Of a stretch of 47,343 bases of DNA, positions 37,853 to 46,215 are shown piece by piece. The position numbers and the translations under genes were made by a program. Below the pieces are notes generated by a model. That model had not been told where the DNA came from. It worked only from the letters and a program-made list of their open reading frames with translations, and made no database searches. The DNA is from JACQLN01 sp049274895 (GTDB taxonomy: Bacteria > Patescibacteriota > Minisyncoccia > JACQLN01), in assembly GCA_049274895.1 (NCBI GenBank), contig JBASTM010000014.1:1-47343 (forward strand), given 5' to 3'. How positions within the stretch are numbered: position 1 is the first letter of the stretch; the number at the start of each line of letters is the position of its first letter.

Positions 37853-39115
37853 ATGCGTTACTCTCAATTTTTTATAAATACCCTGCGTTCTGATCCTAAG
37901 GACGAAACTTCCGTGAACGCTCGGTTGCTGTTGCGGGGCGGGTTTATGGACAAGCTGATGGCCGGCTCGTACACTTTTTTGCCTTTGGGCTGGCGGGTTT
38001 ATCAAAAAATAGAAGAGATTGTGCGTCAAGAAATGAACGCTATCGGCGGCGGCGAGGTGTTGATGCCGCTCTTGCATCCCAAAGACATTTGGAACGAAAC
38101 CGGCCGCTGGAGCGACCCGGGCGTTAAAGAAATAATGTACCAATTCAAATCGGCCGACGGCCGGGAATACGGGCTGTCGTTTACGCACGAAGAGATTTTT
38201 TTGGATATCGTCCGCAAGCGATCGCTAAGCTATAAAAATCTGCCGGTCAAGCTGTATCATTTTTCCACCAAATTCAGGAACGAGCCGCGGGCCAAATCCG
38301 GCCTGTTGCGCGGGCGCGAATTTATAATGAAAGACCTTTACAGCCTGCACGCCACCGAGGAAGATCTGGACAATTTTTACTGGCAAATCAGGGATGCCTA
38401 TTTAAGGGTTTTTGAACGGCTGGGCTTAAAAAAAGTCAAAGTGGTGGAGGCCTCGGGCGGCGTGTTCACTTCGGGCCACACCCACGAGTTTCAAGTTATC
38501 CATCCGGTGGGCGAAGACACGATTTATCACTGCGCTAAATGCGATTGGGCTCACAATAAAGAAATACACGTCCATAAAGTCGGCGCCAAATGCCCCGAAT
38601 GCGGTGGAGAAGTTGAAACGGCCAGCTCCATTGAAATTGGCAATATTTTTAGATTTGGCACGGTCTATTCGGAAAAAATGAAAGTCAACTTCAAAGATTC
38701 CACCGGTCAATCCCAACCCGTTTACTTAGGCAGCTACGGCATCGGCATGAGCCGCCTGGTGGGAACTTTGGCGGAAATATTCCACGATGAGGCCGGATTG
38801 GTCTGGCCGGAGAGCGCGGCGCCATTTTTAATTCATCTGGTATCGCTAAATAATACTAAAAGCCAGGCCGAGCAGCTGTATCAATCTTTGATTAAGAAAG
38901 CGTCTGACGTTTTATGGGATGATCGCGACGAATCGCCCGGCGTAAAATTGGCGGATGCCGATTTAATCGGCGCGCCTTTTAGAGTGGTGGTCAGCGACAA
39001 GACATTGGCTTCTGACAGTGTAGAAGTCAAAAGACGTGCTAGCCAGAAAGTGGAGTTGGTTAAGTCGGGTGAGCTAGCGGAGTGGGTTAAAGTAAATTCC
39101 AAATCACAAATATGA
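37853..39115 (+). CDS. proS: Proline-tRNA ligase, short form
   Basis: A 420-residue class II synthetase. Motif 2 is KFRNEPRAKSGLLRGREFIM and motif 3 is GSYGIGMSRLVGTLAEIFHD; THEEIFLDIVRKR and a C-terminal anticodon-binding domain are present. The roughly 180-residue editing insertion of the long bacterial form is absent. In its place is a compact zinc-ribbon-like pair, CAKC and CPEC (about residues 227-256). Such short ProRS cannot clear Ala-tRNA(Pro) in cis. Confidence 0.95.
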   Translation: MRYSQFFINTLRSDPKDETSVNARLLLRGGFMDKLMAGSYTFLPLGWRVYQKIEEIVRQEMNAIGGGEVLMPLLHPKDIWNETGRWSDPGVKEIMYQFKSADGREYGLSFTHEEIFLDIVRKRSLSYKNLPVKLYHFSTKFRNEPRAKSGLLRGREFIMKDLYSLHATEEDLDNFYWQIRDAYLRVFERLGLKKVKVVEASGGVFTSGHTHEFQVIHPVGEDTIYHCAKCDWAHNKEIHVHKVGAKCPECGGEVETASSIEIGNIFRFGTVYSEKMKVNFKDSTGQSQPVYLGSYGIGMSRLVGTLAEIFHDEAGLVWPESAAPFLIHLVSLNNTKSQAEQLYQSLIKKASDVLWDDRDESPGVKLADADLIGAPFRVVVSDKTLASDSVEVKRRASQKVELVKSGELAEWVKVNSKSQI

Positions 39116-39136
39116 TTTGGTGCTTGTTATTTAACC

Positions 39137-40198
39137 ATGTATTTTCTCAATAGGATTTTTGGTCATTTTGCCAAAGATATCGGTGTTGATCTGGGCACGG
39201 TCAACACCCTTATTTATGTTAAGGGCCGGGGCATCGTTGTCAATGAGCCGTCGCTGGTGGCCATAAACAAAAAAACCGGCCAGGTTTTGGCCATCGGCCG
39301 CGAAGCCAGAAAAATGGTCGGCCGCACGCCCGGTCATATCGCCGCCATAAAGCCGCTGGTTGACGGCGTGATTTCCGATTTTGAAGTTACCGAACAGATG
39401 CTTAGGTATTTTTTTCAAAAAGTCCATGGTGATTCTTTTTATATGGTGCCTCGCCCGCGGGTGGTGATTGGCATTCCTTCGGGCGTGACCGAGGTGGAAA
39501 AGAAAGCAGTGGAGGAAGCCGCCCGCAACGCCGGCGCCCGCGAGGTGATGCTGATAGAAGAGCCGGTGGCGGCGGCCTTGGGCGCGCGTTTGCCGGTGCA
39601 GGAAGCTTTGGGCAATATGATTGTGGATATCGGCGGCGGTACTACCGAGGTGGCGGTGATATCCTTGGGCGGTTTGGTGGCGGTGCGCAGTTTAAGGGTG
39701 GCCGGCGAGAGATTAAACGAGGATATCATCCAACTCGCTAGGGAGGAGTATAATTTATTGCTGGGTCCGCGCACCGCCGAGGATGTCAAAATAGCCGTGG
39801 CGGCGGCGGTGGATCTAAATGAAAAATTGGAAACCACTATGCGCGGCCGCGACCTTATTACCGGTTTGCCCAAAGAGGTTGTCATTACATCTAAAGAGGT
39901 AAAAAGAGCCATAACTAAATCAGTGAAAATTTTAGTGGATGTGGTGCATGAAATTGTGGAGCAGACTCCGCCGGAGCTTTTGGGTGACATTATGAAACGG
40001 GGTATTGTCCTTGCCGGCGGCGGCAGCTTGTTGAGGGGTATCGACGAGTTGATCAATAAAGAGACGGGTATTGCTGTCAGAGTAACTGATGATCCGCTGA
40101 CCGCGGTGGCCCGAGGCACCGGCATTGTTTTAGAAGAGACCGAAAAATACCAAGAACTTTTAGCGGTCAAGGAGTACGCAACCACGCCCAGAGAGTAA
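39137..40198 (+). CDS. mreB: MreB rod-shape actin, paralogue 2
   Basis: A 353-residue MreB with DIGVDLGTVNTLIYVKGRGI, MIVDIGGGTTEVAVISLGGL and GIVLAGGGSLLRGIDELI. The N-terminus MYFLNRIFGHFAKD is an amphipathic membrane anchor. It is followed after 14 bases by mreC, the canonical arrangement, so this is the likely main cell-shape MreB that guides peptidoglycan synthesis along the cell wall. Confidence 0.95.
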   Translation: MYFLNRIFGHFAKDIGVDLGTVNTLIYVKGRGIVVNEPSLVAINKKTGQVLAIGREARKMVGRTPGHIAAIKPLVDGVISDFEVTEQMLRYFFQKVHGDSFYMVPRPRVVIGIPSGVTEVEKKAVEEAARNAGAREVMLIEEPVAAALGARLPVQEALGNMIVDIGGGTTEVAVISLGGLVAVRSLRVAGERLNEDIIQLAREEYNLLLGPRTAEDVKIAVAAAVDLNEKLETTMRGRDLITGLPKEVVITSKEVKRAITKSVKILVDVVHEIVEQTPPELLGDIMKRGIVLAGGGSLLRGIDELINKETGIAVRVTDDPLTAVARGTGIVLEETEKYQELLAVKEYATTPRE

Positions 40199-40212
40199 AT
40201 TGGGGTTTAATT

Positions 40213-41007
40213 ATGTTGAGATGGCAGAAAGTATTTTTATTTTCTTTGGTCTTTTTGGCCTTGTTCTTGGCGGACCGGGCCGGGTTTTTTAATTATACTT
40301 TTAATTTGATTCATCGCTGGGCGGTCAGCCCGGTCACCAGAACGGTGAGCTATTGGGGCGAAGAAAGTTTTTTTCTGTTTAAGAATGTTTTAGGAGTGAG
40401 AGGGTTGATTCGGGAAAATCTGTTTTTGAAGAATCAGCGGGATTTTTTTCGGGGTGAATATTTTAAGTTGGTGGAGACAAAAGAGGAAAACGAATTTTTA
40501 AGGCAGGCCCTGGACTTAAAGAAAGAAGGCGGTCGGAGAATGATTTTGGGCACCATTTTGTCTTTTGACCCTTTCCAGGCCGCCGATTCGCTTATTATAA
40601 ATAAAGGTCAAAAAGACGACGTGGTTGTTAATGATGTGGTGGTGCTGGCAGGCAATATCTTGGTGGGTTTGGTTAAGGATGTAAATCAAAAAGAAAGCCG
40701 GGTGCTTTTAGTAACCTCGCCCCAGAGCCGAGTGACTGTGGTTTCCGAAGATGACCGAGTCAAGGGGGTGGTGAATGGCTCGGCCAGCGGCGCTTTAACG
40801 TTGGATTTGGTGCTTAAAGAAGCCCAATTGAATCCGGGACAGATTTTACTAACTTCGGGCCTGGATGGTGTTTTTAGAAGGGGACTTTTGGTGGGAGAAG
40901 TTGCCAAAGTTACTCCCGACGCTTCGGCGCCATTCCAAAAAGCTTCGCTGCGGCCGTTCTTTAACCTGCGTGATTTGAAGCAGGTTTTTATAATGGTTTC
41001 CGAATAG
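40213..41007 (+). CDS. mreC: Rod-shape protein MreC
   Basis: A 264-residue protein with one N-terminal membrane helix (about 6-28), a coiled coil (about 60-95, LIRENLFLKNQRDFF ... KLVETKEENEFLRQAL) and the twin beta-barrel domain (IINKGQKDDVVVNDVVVLAG, TSPQSRVTVVSEDDRVKGVV). It links MreB to wall synthases. mreD does not follow; a 262-base AT-rich gap comes next. Confidence 0.93.
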   Translation: MLRWQKVFLFSLVFLALFLADRAGFFNYTFNLIHRWAVSPVTRTVSYWGEESFFLFKNVLGVRGLIRENLFLKNQRDFFRGEYFKLVETKEENEFLRQALDLKKEGGRRMILGTILSFDPFQAADSLIINKGQKDDVVVNDVVVLAGNILVGLVKDVNQKESRVLLVTSPQSRVTVVSEDDRVKGVVNGSASGALTLDLVLKEAQLNPGQILLTSGLDGVFRRGLLVGEVAKVTPDASAPFQKASLRPFFNLRDLKQVFIMVSE

Positions 41008-41269
41008 ACCTGAACGAAATCAGTAGAATAAATATACTAGGGTATAATAAAAGTCCATATCAATGTTTATTAATGTAGCATTATCTTGCTCCAGCTTGAT
41101 TATGGTGTGGATAATATGGGCTTAAAGACTTGACTTTTTGATATTGATTTATTTTATTAAAAATGATGTAAAAAAACATTGATAGACGTTTTTGCATCTT
41201 AACAGGTTAATTTGCTTCTGTTTATTTTATTTGCTAACATTTGGGCAATAATAATTAAACTTAAAAAAA
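41008..41269 (+). promoter_or_regulatory. AT-rich spacer with candidate promoters before the DsbA-like gene
   Basis: No gene is seen. A TATAAT at 41043-41048 is preceded by an AT-rich stretch. A TTGACT near 41129 with TTTATT 17 bases later is another candidate. Nothing can be assigned firmly. Confidence 0.3.
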
Positions 41270-41953
41270 ATGGAACCCCAAGACACAAATTCTCAATCAC
41301 CCAAGAGTTCACTCTCGGTGCCTTTATCAATTATGGTGGCCGGGTTGCTGGTGGCCGGCGCGGTTTGGTTTAGGGGCAGCGGCAATGTTGATACCACTGC
41401 CACTGTCGGCGGAGCTAAACCCATAAAAGTTGAATTGGGCAATTTGCCGCCTTTGGGCGAAGAAAAAGCCAAAGTGGCCATAGTGGAGTTCGGCGATTAT
41501 CAGTGCCCGTTTTGCGGAAGATTTTTCCAACAGACTGAACCTATGATTCGCGAGCAGTATGTAAAAACCGGCCAGGTTAAATTTATTTGGCGCGATTTTG
41601 CCTTCTTGGGCCCGGAATCTTTTTGGGCGGCCGAGGCGGCCCGCTGCGCCAACGATCAGGGTAAGTTTTGGCAGTACCACGATGTTTTATTTAACCGCCA
41701 AAACGGCGAGAACCAAGGCGCTTTTAGCAAAGATAATTTGAAAAAATTTGCCGGTGAGTTGGGTTTGGATCAAACAGCTTTTGATGCTTGTTTGGACAGC
41801 GGCCAACATACCCAGGCCGTCAAAGATGATACCGACAACGGCAGGTTGGCGGGCGTTTCCGGCACGCCGGCTACGTTTGTTAACGGTCAAATAGTAGAAG
41901 GCGCCCAGCCGTTTGAAGTTTTCAAAAATTTAATTGAGAGTCATCTAAAATAA
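41270..41953 (+). CDS. DsbA-family thiol oxidoreductase, membrane anchored
   Basis: A 227-residue protein with an N-terminal membrane anchor (about 16-35) and a thioredoxin fold. The active site is CPFC (C79 and C82), as in DsbA/DsbG-like proteins, and the cis-proline loop is GVSGTPATFVNG. It probably forms or rearranges disulfides in exported proteins such as the pilins. The next gene starts one base after its stop, so the two form an operon. Confidence 0.92.
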   Translation: MEPQDTNSQSPKSSLSVPLSIMVAGLLVAGAVWFRGSGNVDTTATVGGAKPIKVELGNLPPLGEEKAKVAIVEFGDYQCPFCGRFFQQTEPMIREQYVKTGQVKFIWRDFAFLGPESFWAAEAARCANDQGKFWQYHDVLFNRQNGENQGAFSKDNLKKFAGELGLDQTAFDACLDSGQHTQAVKDDTDNGRLAGVSGTPATFVNGQIVEGAQPFEVFKNLIESHLK

Positions 41954-41954
41954 A

Positions 41955-42575
41955 ATGGAAACAGATCAATACAATCAGCCGCCGGTTCAAGAATTAAACA
42001 AACACGAGCGCCGCGAGTTAAGACGGCAGGAGCAAGACCAGCAATTTGAGTCTTTGAATAGAAAAAGGAAAATAAAAAAAACCGCTGTCTGGCTGATCGC
42101 GATTGTTGTTTTATTGCTGATTGTTGGGGGGGCTTACCAGTGGACCAAGAGTTCGGAGGCCAACAGGCCCGGCGAGGCCATACCTGTTCAACCGGCCGAG
42201 CATATCCAGCCCGGCCAACCTCTGCCCGGCCTCTATCTTTCCAACCCGCCGGTTTCGGGCTGGCATTACGGCGAGACGGTGGAGTGGGGTATATATGATC
42301 AAGAACTGGTGGATCAGAACGTGATTCATAATTTGGAACACGGCGGTATTTGGATTACCTATAAACCCGATATTCCGGCGGAACTGGTGGAGAATCTCAA
42401 GCGTGTCGCGGGAGAATATAAAAGAAAAGTTGTTTTGTCGCCCCGCGCGGCCAACGATTCGCCCATTGCCCTGGCCGCCTGGGGGTGGCTGGATAAGTTT
42501 GACTATTTTGACGAAGCCCGCATAAAAAAATTCATCAAGGCCTACAAAGACAAAGGCCCCGAATTTGTGCCCTGA
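41955..42575 (+). CDS. DUF3105 membrane protein
   Basis: A 206-residue protein with a charged N-terminus, a membrane helix (about 45-65, AVWLIAIVVLLLIVGGAYQW) and an exported domain with the family pattern PPVSGWHYGETVEWGIYD ... VIHNLEHGGIWITYKPDIP. The His residues of that pattern look like a metal site. DUF3105 genes are often seen next to thioredoxin-like genes, as here, so a role in envelope redox or metal handling is possible but not shown. Confidence 0.85.
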   Translation: METDQYNQPPVQELNKHERRELRRQEQDQQFESLNRKRKIKKTAVWLIAIVVLLLIVGGAYQWTKSSEANRPGEAIPVQPAEHIQPGQPLPGLYLSNPPVSGWHYGETVEWGIYDQELVDQNVIHNLEHGGIWITYKPDIPAELVENLKRVAGEYKRKVVLSPRAANDSPIALAAWGWLDKFDYFDEARIKKFIKAYKDKGPEFVP

Positions 42576-42586
42576 TTCGGTACGAT

Positions 42587-42635
42587 GTTGAACATCGGAT
42601 GTTCAACATCAAGTGTCGAACATTGGATGTCTGAC
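42587..42635. repeat. Two adjacent GTTGAACATC-family palindromes
   Basis: GTTGAACATCGGATGTTCAAC (42587-42607, perfect but for the centre) is followed by a degenerate copy at 42614-42635. Confidence 0.7.
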
Positions 42636-42645
42636 GGACATTGAG

Positions 42646-42673
42646 AAACGGCTCAACGTGTTGAGCCGTTTTA
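42646..42673 (+). terminator. Terminator of the DsbA/DUF3105 operon (AACGGCTCAAC family)
   Basis: AAACGGCTCAAC and GTTGAGCCGTTTT pair around GT and end in TTTTA. A relative is at 47266-47294 after recA. Confidence 0.75.
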
Positions 42674-42675
42674 GG

Positions 42676-42713
42676 AAATAAAAATCCCCTCCGACGACGT
42701 TGCATCGGAGGGG
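42676..42713 (-). terminator. Minus-strand terminator of the tRNA transcript
   Basis: On the minus strand CCCCTCCGA and TCGGAGGGG form a 9-bp stem with a 10-base loop, followed by ATTTTTATTT. Confidence 0.8.
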
Positions 42714-42820
42714 TGTAAGGCCCAGCGGCGGGCCTTGTTTAACGACCGGAAGATGTTCTCACGCCGTTGAATGGATCAAGCGCGCTTTTCCATTCAACCC
42801 ACTCTTCCGGTCATTGATAT
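42714..42820 (-). ncRNA. Structured RNA downstream of the tRNA
   Basis: Between the tRNA CCA end and the terminator, the minus strand can fold into nested hairpins. GACCGGAAGA (812-803 side) pairs with TCTTCCGGTC (42744-42753 side), with inner TTGAATGG and CCATTCAA (42767-42774 and 42790-42797). A separate AAGGCCC/GGGCCTT hairpin (42717-42736) follows. The stems are near perfect and the region has no coding frame of its own. It shares the tRNA promoter and terminator. It does not look like SRP RNA, tmRNA or RNase P RNA. Confidence 0.5.
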
Positions 42821-42899
42821 TGGAGCAGAGGATCGGATTCGAACCGATGACCTCTCCCGTTTTGGCCGGGAGCGCTCTACCTGGCTGAGCTACCTCCGC
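42821..42899 (-). tRNA. tRNA with irregular anticodon arm; isotype unresolved (Gly-like acceptor)
   Basis: A cloverleaf on the minus strand: acceptor GCGGAGG/CCTCTGC, D arm GCTC...GAGC, T arm ATCGG-TTCGAAT-CCGAT, discriminator T and encoded CCA. Acceptor G1-C72, C2-G71 and U73 resemble bacterial tRNA-Gly. The anticodon arm is odd: CTCCCG pairs with CGGGAG (6 bp) around GCCAAAA, so position 33 is C instead of U. A 5-bp stem would leave a 9-base loop. Depending on numbering the anticodon would be CAA, CCA or GCC. It could be a genuine variant or a degenerate tRNA. Confidence 0.75.
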
Positions 42900-42921
42900 T
42901 CCTGAAAGAACAGTAGAAACC

Positions 42922-42950
42922 ATCCTAAACCATAGCTGTTTCTATGTCAA
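42922..42950 (-). promoter_or_regulatory. Promoter of the tRNA transcript
   Basis: Minus strand: -35 TTGACA (42950-42945) and -10 TAGGAT (42927-42922) with a 17-base gap; the mature tRNA would begin about 16 bases after the start point. Confidence 0.7.
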
Positions 42951-43044
42951 TCACGCCTTGAGGCGACCGTAAGAGCGGGGTCAGATCACGGCTGTTGTTT
43001 GGTTTTTTTCTGTGTTATGATTTTTTGGTATCCACTTTTCCAAA

Positions 43045-45333
43045 ATGGCCTCTTTTAACGATAAAGATTTTTCAAGTAGAGATAGGTCGGATAAAAAAAT
43101 ACCCCGAAAACCAAAGAAACCAGCTGGTTGGTTTCATTTGGAATCCGGGGTCAAGCGGAGCGTGGTGGGGATTATTCTTTTGGCGGTGGCCGTGGTCACC
43201 ACTTTGTCTTTCTTTGGCTTGTCCGGGTCGTTTTCCCAAACCGTGACCGACGGCGCCCGCTATCTATTTGGTTCGGGCAGTTTTTTTGTGCCATTAACAT
43301 TGTTTTTAATGGCTTTTTTTATTCTGGTTTCCGAAAAAAAGAAAATTTTGGGCTCAACCATAGTCGGCGGGCTGTTGTTGATTTTAAGTTTTCTGGGAAT
43401 CGTTGAATTATTGTCTCACAGCCGCGCCGGCGGCGAGGTGGGCTACTATTTTAGCTGGCCTTTTTTGTATCTGTTTGGTTTCTGGGGTTCGTTGATATTT
43501 TTTTTGGCTTTCTTTTTTTCGGCCGTTTTGATTTCGTTCCGCATACCCCTTAAAGATCAAATAAGAGAAAAAATAACTTTTAAGCCCGATGAGACCGGCG
43601 AGCTGGTTCCCGAAAAAAAGCTGGTTTTGGAAAAGGGCTTGATGACCAAAATGGCCACGCTGGCCAATAAAACCAAACTGCCCGCCATAAAAAAATATGA
43701 GCCGCCCAAACCGGCCGGTGAAACGGTAACCATCAACGCTCCTCAAACTACTGTAACGTTACCGTCAGCCGAGCTCTCACGCAAAAAACAGGAAGGGGCG
43801 GCTGGATTCAATGTTCTGCCTCTGGCTGGCGGCTACAAGTTTCCGCCTTTGGATCTACTGGAAGACGAAGGCGCTATGCCGGTCACAGGCGACATTAAAG
43901 CCAATGCCGTTATCATTCAAAAAACTCTGGAAAACTTCGGCATACCGGTGGAGATGTCCGAGGTCAACATCGGCCCGGCCGTAACCCAATTTACCTTAAA
44001 GCCGGCTATGGGCGTGAAACTGGCCAAAATAACGGCTCTGCAAAATGATCTCTCTTTGGCTTTGGCGGTGCACCCCATCAGAATAGAAGCGCCCATTCCC
44101 GGAAAATCTTTGGTGGGCATAGAAATTCCCAATCATAAATCCATGCTGGTTCGGTTAAAAGGCATGCTGCAGTCTTTTAATCAATCGGAGCAAAAAAGTT
44201 TTCTTAACATCGCTTTAGGCAAAGACGTTTCGGGGCGTCCTATTTGGTCCACTTTAACCCGTATGCCGCACCTGTTGATAGCCGGCGCCACCGGTTCGGG
44301 CAAAAGCGTGGCTATCAACGCCATGATCATCAATTTATTGTATCAACACTCGCCCGAAATCCTGCGTTTTATTATGGTGGATCCCAAACGGGTGGAACTG
44401 ACGCTCTACAACGGCATTCCCCATCTGTTAACGCCGGTGATTGTGGAGCCCAAAAAAGTGATTTCGGCTCTGCGCTGGTCGGTCTCGGAAATGGAACGCC
44501 GCTACAGCGTGCTTTCGGAAAAGGGTGTGAGAGACATTGCCGGCTACAATACTCAAGTCAACGCCAAGCAGGGCGAAGATCTGATGCCGTATTTGGTAAT
44601 AATAATTGATGAGCTGGCCGATTTAATGGCGGCTTACGGCCGGGAAATAGAAGGCGCGGTGGTGCGCTTGGCCCAGATGGCCCGGGCGGTCGGGATACAT
44701 TTGGTTTTGGCCACCCAGCGGCCCTCGGTGGAAGTTATTACCGGTTTAATTAAGGCCAACATTACCACGCGCCTGGCTTTCGCGGTGGCTTCGCAGATTG
44801 ATTCGCGCACTATTTTGGATTTTTCCGGAGCCGAAAAATTGTTGGGTTCGGGCGATATGCTTTTTGTCTCGGCCGAGTCCGGCAAGCCCCGTAGAATCCA
44901 AGGCACCTATGTTTCGGAAAAAGAAGTTAAAAAAGTGGTAGGTTTTGTAAAAGCCAACTTGCCCGAAGACGCGCCCGACGTTAACCCCGACGAGGCCTTG
45001 GGTTTGGAAAAAGCCGTGGCCGACGGCAGAACTTCTTTGTCCATGGACCTTGGTGGTGTGGATGGAAACGAAGCTATGGCAGACGAACTGTTGCCTCAAG
45101 CCAAAGAAGCGATTATGCAGGCCGGCAAGGCCTCGGCTTCTTTGCTCCAGCGCCGTTTAAGAGTGGGCTACGCCCGAGCCGCCAGATTGTTGGATATTCT
45201 GGAAGCCCAGGGCCTCGTTGGCCCGGGCGAGGGTGCCAAGCCCAGGGAGGTTTTGATAAGCTCGTCAGTTAACCGGAGATCAGATGATGAAAATGTTAGT
45301 ATGCCGTTAGATCAAAAACATCCGCCAGTTTAA
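43045..45333 (+). CDS. ftsK: DNA translocase FtsK/SpoIIIE
   Basis: A 762-residue septal DNA pump. Four N-terminal membrane helices (about 35-180), a short linker, the alpha domain (about 275-370), and the RecA-like motor with Walker A GATGSGKS (414-421) and Walker B LVIIIDELADL (about 517-527). A C-terminal gamma winged helix (about 685-745, ASASLLQRRLRVGYARAARL) would recognise KOPS-like sites. Length is typical of short-linker FtsK. It moves chromosome ends out of the closing septum. Confidence 0.96.
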   Translation: MASFNDKDFSSRDRSDKKIPRKPKKPAGWFHLESGVKRSVVGIILLAVAVVTTLSFFGLSGSFSQTVTDGARYLFGSGSFFVPLTLFLMAFFILVSEKKKILGSTIVGGLLLILSFLGIVELLSHSRAGGEVGYYFSWPFLYLFGFWGSLIFFLAFFFSAVLISFRIPLKDQIREKITFKPDETGELVPEKKLVLEKGLMTKMATLANKTKLPAIKKYEPPKPAGETVTINAPQTTVTLPSAELSRKKQEGAAGFNVLPLAGGYKFPPLDLLEDEGAMPVTGDIKANAVIIQKTLENFGIPVEMSEVNIGPAVTQFTLKPAMGVKLAKITALQNDLSLALAVHPIRIEAPIPGKSLVGIEIPNHKSMLVRLKGMLQSFNQSEQKSFLNIALGKDVSGRPIWSTLTRMPHLLIAGATGSGKSVAINAMIINLLYQHSPEILRFIMVDPKRVELTLYNGIPHLLTPVIVEPKKVISALRWSVSEMERRYSVLSEKGVRDIAGYNTQVNAKQGEDLMPYLVIIIDELADLMAAYGREIEGAVVRLAQMARAVGIHLVLATQRPSVEVITGLIKANITTRLAFAVASQIDSRTILDFSGAEKLLGSGDMLFVSAESGKPRRIQGTYVSEKEVKKVVGFVKANLPEDAPDVNPDEALGLEKAVADGRTSLSMDLGGVDGNEAMADELLPQAKEAIMQAGKASASLLQRRLRVGYARAARLLDILEAQGLVGPGEGAKPREVLISSSVNRRSDDENVSMPLDQKHPPV

Positions 45334-45463
45334 CGTCGAGCGGTGACGAAATCCGTATCGTTGAAGGTCAGACGTAACCGATTGACGATACAGGCCTCGT
45401 AACCTTTGGACACTCTACGGTCTGCGATTTGTAATTTAGTGCTTGGGGTTTTATAGTGTGGGT
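45334..45463 (+). promoter_or_regulatory. Spacer with inverted repeat before the RodZ-like gene
   Basis: CGTATCGT (about 45355-45362) and ACGATAC (about 45384-45390) are inverted arms around an inner GGT/ACC pair. No clear promoter or ribosome site is visible. Confidence 0.3.
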
Positions 45464-46123
45464 ATGCCTATTGCCCAAACCAAAGACAATCTTAAGCTCA
45501 ACGACTTTTTGGTGGAAAGAAGGAAGTTTATGCGCTTGCGCTTCGGTGATTTGTCGGCCCGGACGGGTATTCCGGCCAAGCACTTAAAAAAAATTGAAAA
45601 AGGCGAGTGGTGCGATCTGCCTTCGGGGGTATATGTTAAAGGTTTTTTAAAAAAATACGCCCAGATAGTGGGTCTGGATGAAGCCGAGGTGGCGGCTAGG
45701 TACGAAACCGAATGGAATCAAATCTGTGCCTTGCCGGTTTCAGCTGGCCGCGGTCAGAATTTAAGCGAGTTAAGTTTTCTAAAAGACATATCCCTTAGAA
45801 AGTTTTCCGCCGTGGCGGCCGTTATTTTGGTGGCTGGCTATATGGCCTGGCAGTTTAGGGTGATTTTAGAACGTCCCGACTTGAATCTGGATAATCCTCC
45901 CACGGAAGATATTGTCAGCACGGCGGCGGTTTTGGAACTGGCCGGTCGGGTTTCGTCGGGCGCTGTTTTAACGGTCAACAACGATCCGGTTTACCCCGAA
46001 GAGAGCGGTGATTTCAAAAAAAGCGTAGAATTGCTGGTGGGCCTCAATGTTTTAGAGATTAAAGCCGTAAGCCGTTTCGGCAAGGAATCAAAAATTATAA
46101 GAAGAGTAACTTTTAATCCTTAA
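45464..46123 (+). CDS. RodZ-like helix-turn-helix membrane protein
   Basis: A 219-residue protein. The N-terminal HTH (about 10-75, FLVERRKFMRLRFGDLSART ... HLKKIEKGEWCDLPSGVYVK) is the RodZ/Xre-type cytoplasmic domain that binds MreB. A membrane helix follows (about 115-132), then an exported tail with a PEGA-like strand pattern. With two mreB genes and mreC in the window, a cell-shape role fits. The ATG at 45464 is preferred over a TTG at 45443, which adds only seven unusual residues. Confidence 0.82.
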   Translation: MPIAQTKDNLKLNDFLVERRKFMRLRFGDLSARTGIPAKHLKKIEKGEWCDLPSGVYVKGFLKKYAQIVGLDEAEVAARYETEWNQICALPVSAGRGQNLSELSFLKDISLRKFSAVAAVILVAGYMAWQFRVILERPDLNLDNPPTEDIVSTAAVLELAGRVSSGAVLTVNNDPVYPEESGDFKKSVELLVGLNVLEIKAVSRFGKESKIIRRVTFNP

Positions 46124-46208
46124 ACGCGACACCAATACGCGAATGCGCCCGAATGACGCGAATAAAATCAATTCGTAAATTCGTGTGTCATTAGTAATTA
46201 GTGTCGCT
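46124..46208. repeat. CGAAT-family repeat before recA
   Basis: GCGACACCAATACGCGAATG, then GAATGACGCGAATAAA and TTCGTGTGTCATTAGTAATT. It reaches the first GTG of the recA frame at 46201. Confidence 0.75.
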
Positions 46209-46215
46209 GGTAATC

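Noticed and set aside
42744..42812. SRP RNA in the structured RNA after the tRNA
   Set aside because: The GGAAG word is present, but the conserved SRP symmetric loops and apical tetraloop arrangement are not.
42700..42888. 62-residue plus-strand frame over the tRNA
   Set aside because: Its RIGFEPMTSPVLAGSALPG tail is the familiar antisense translation of a tRNA.
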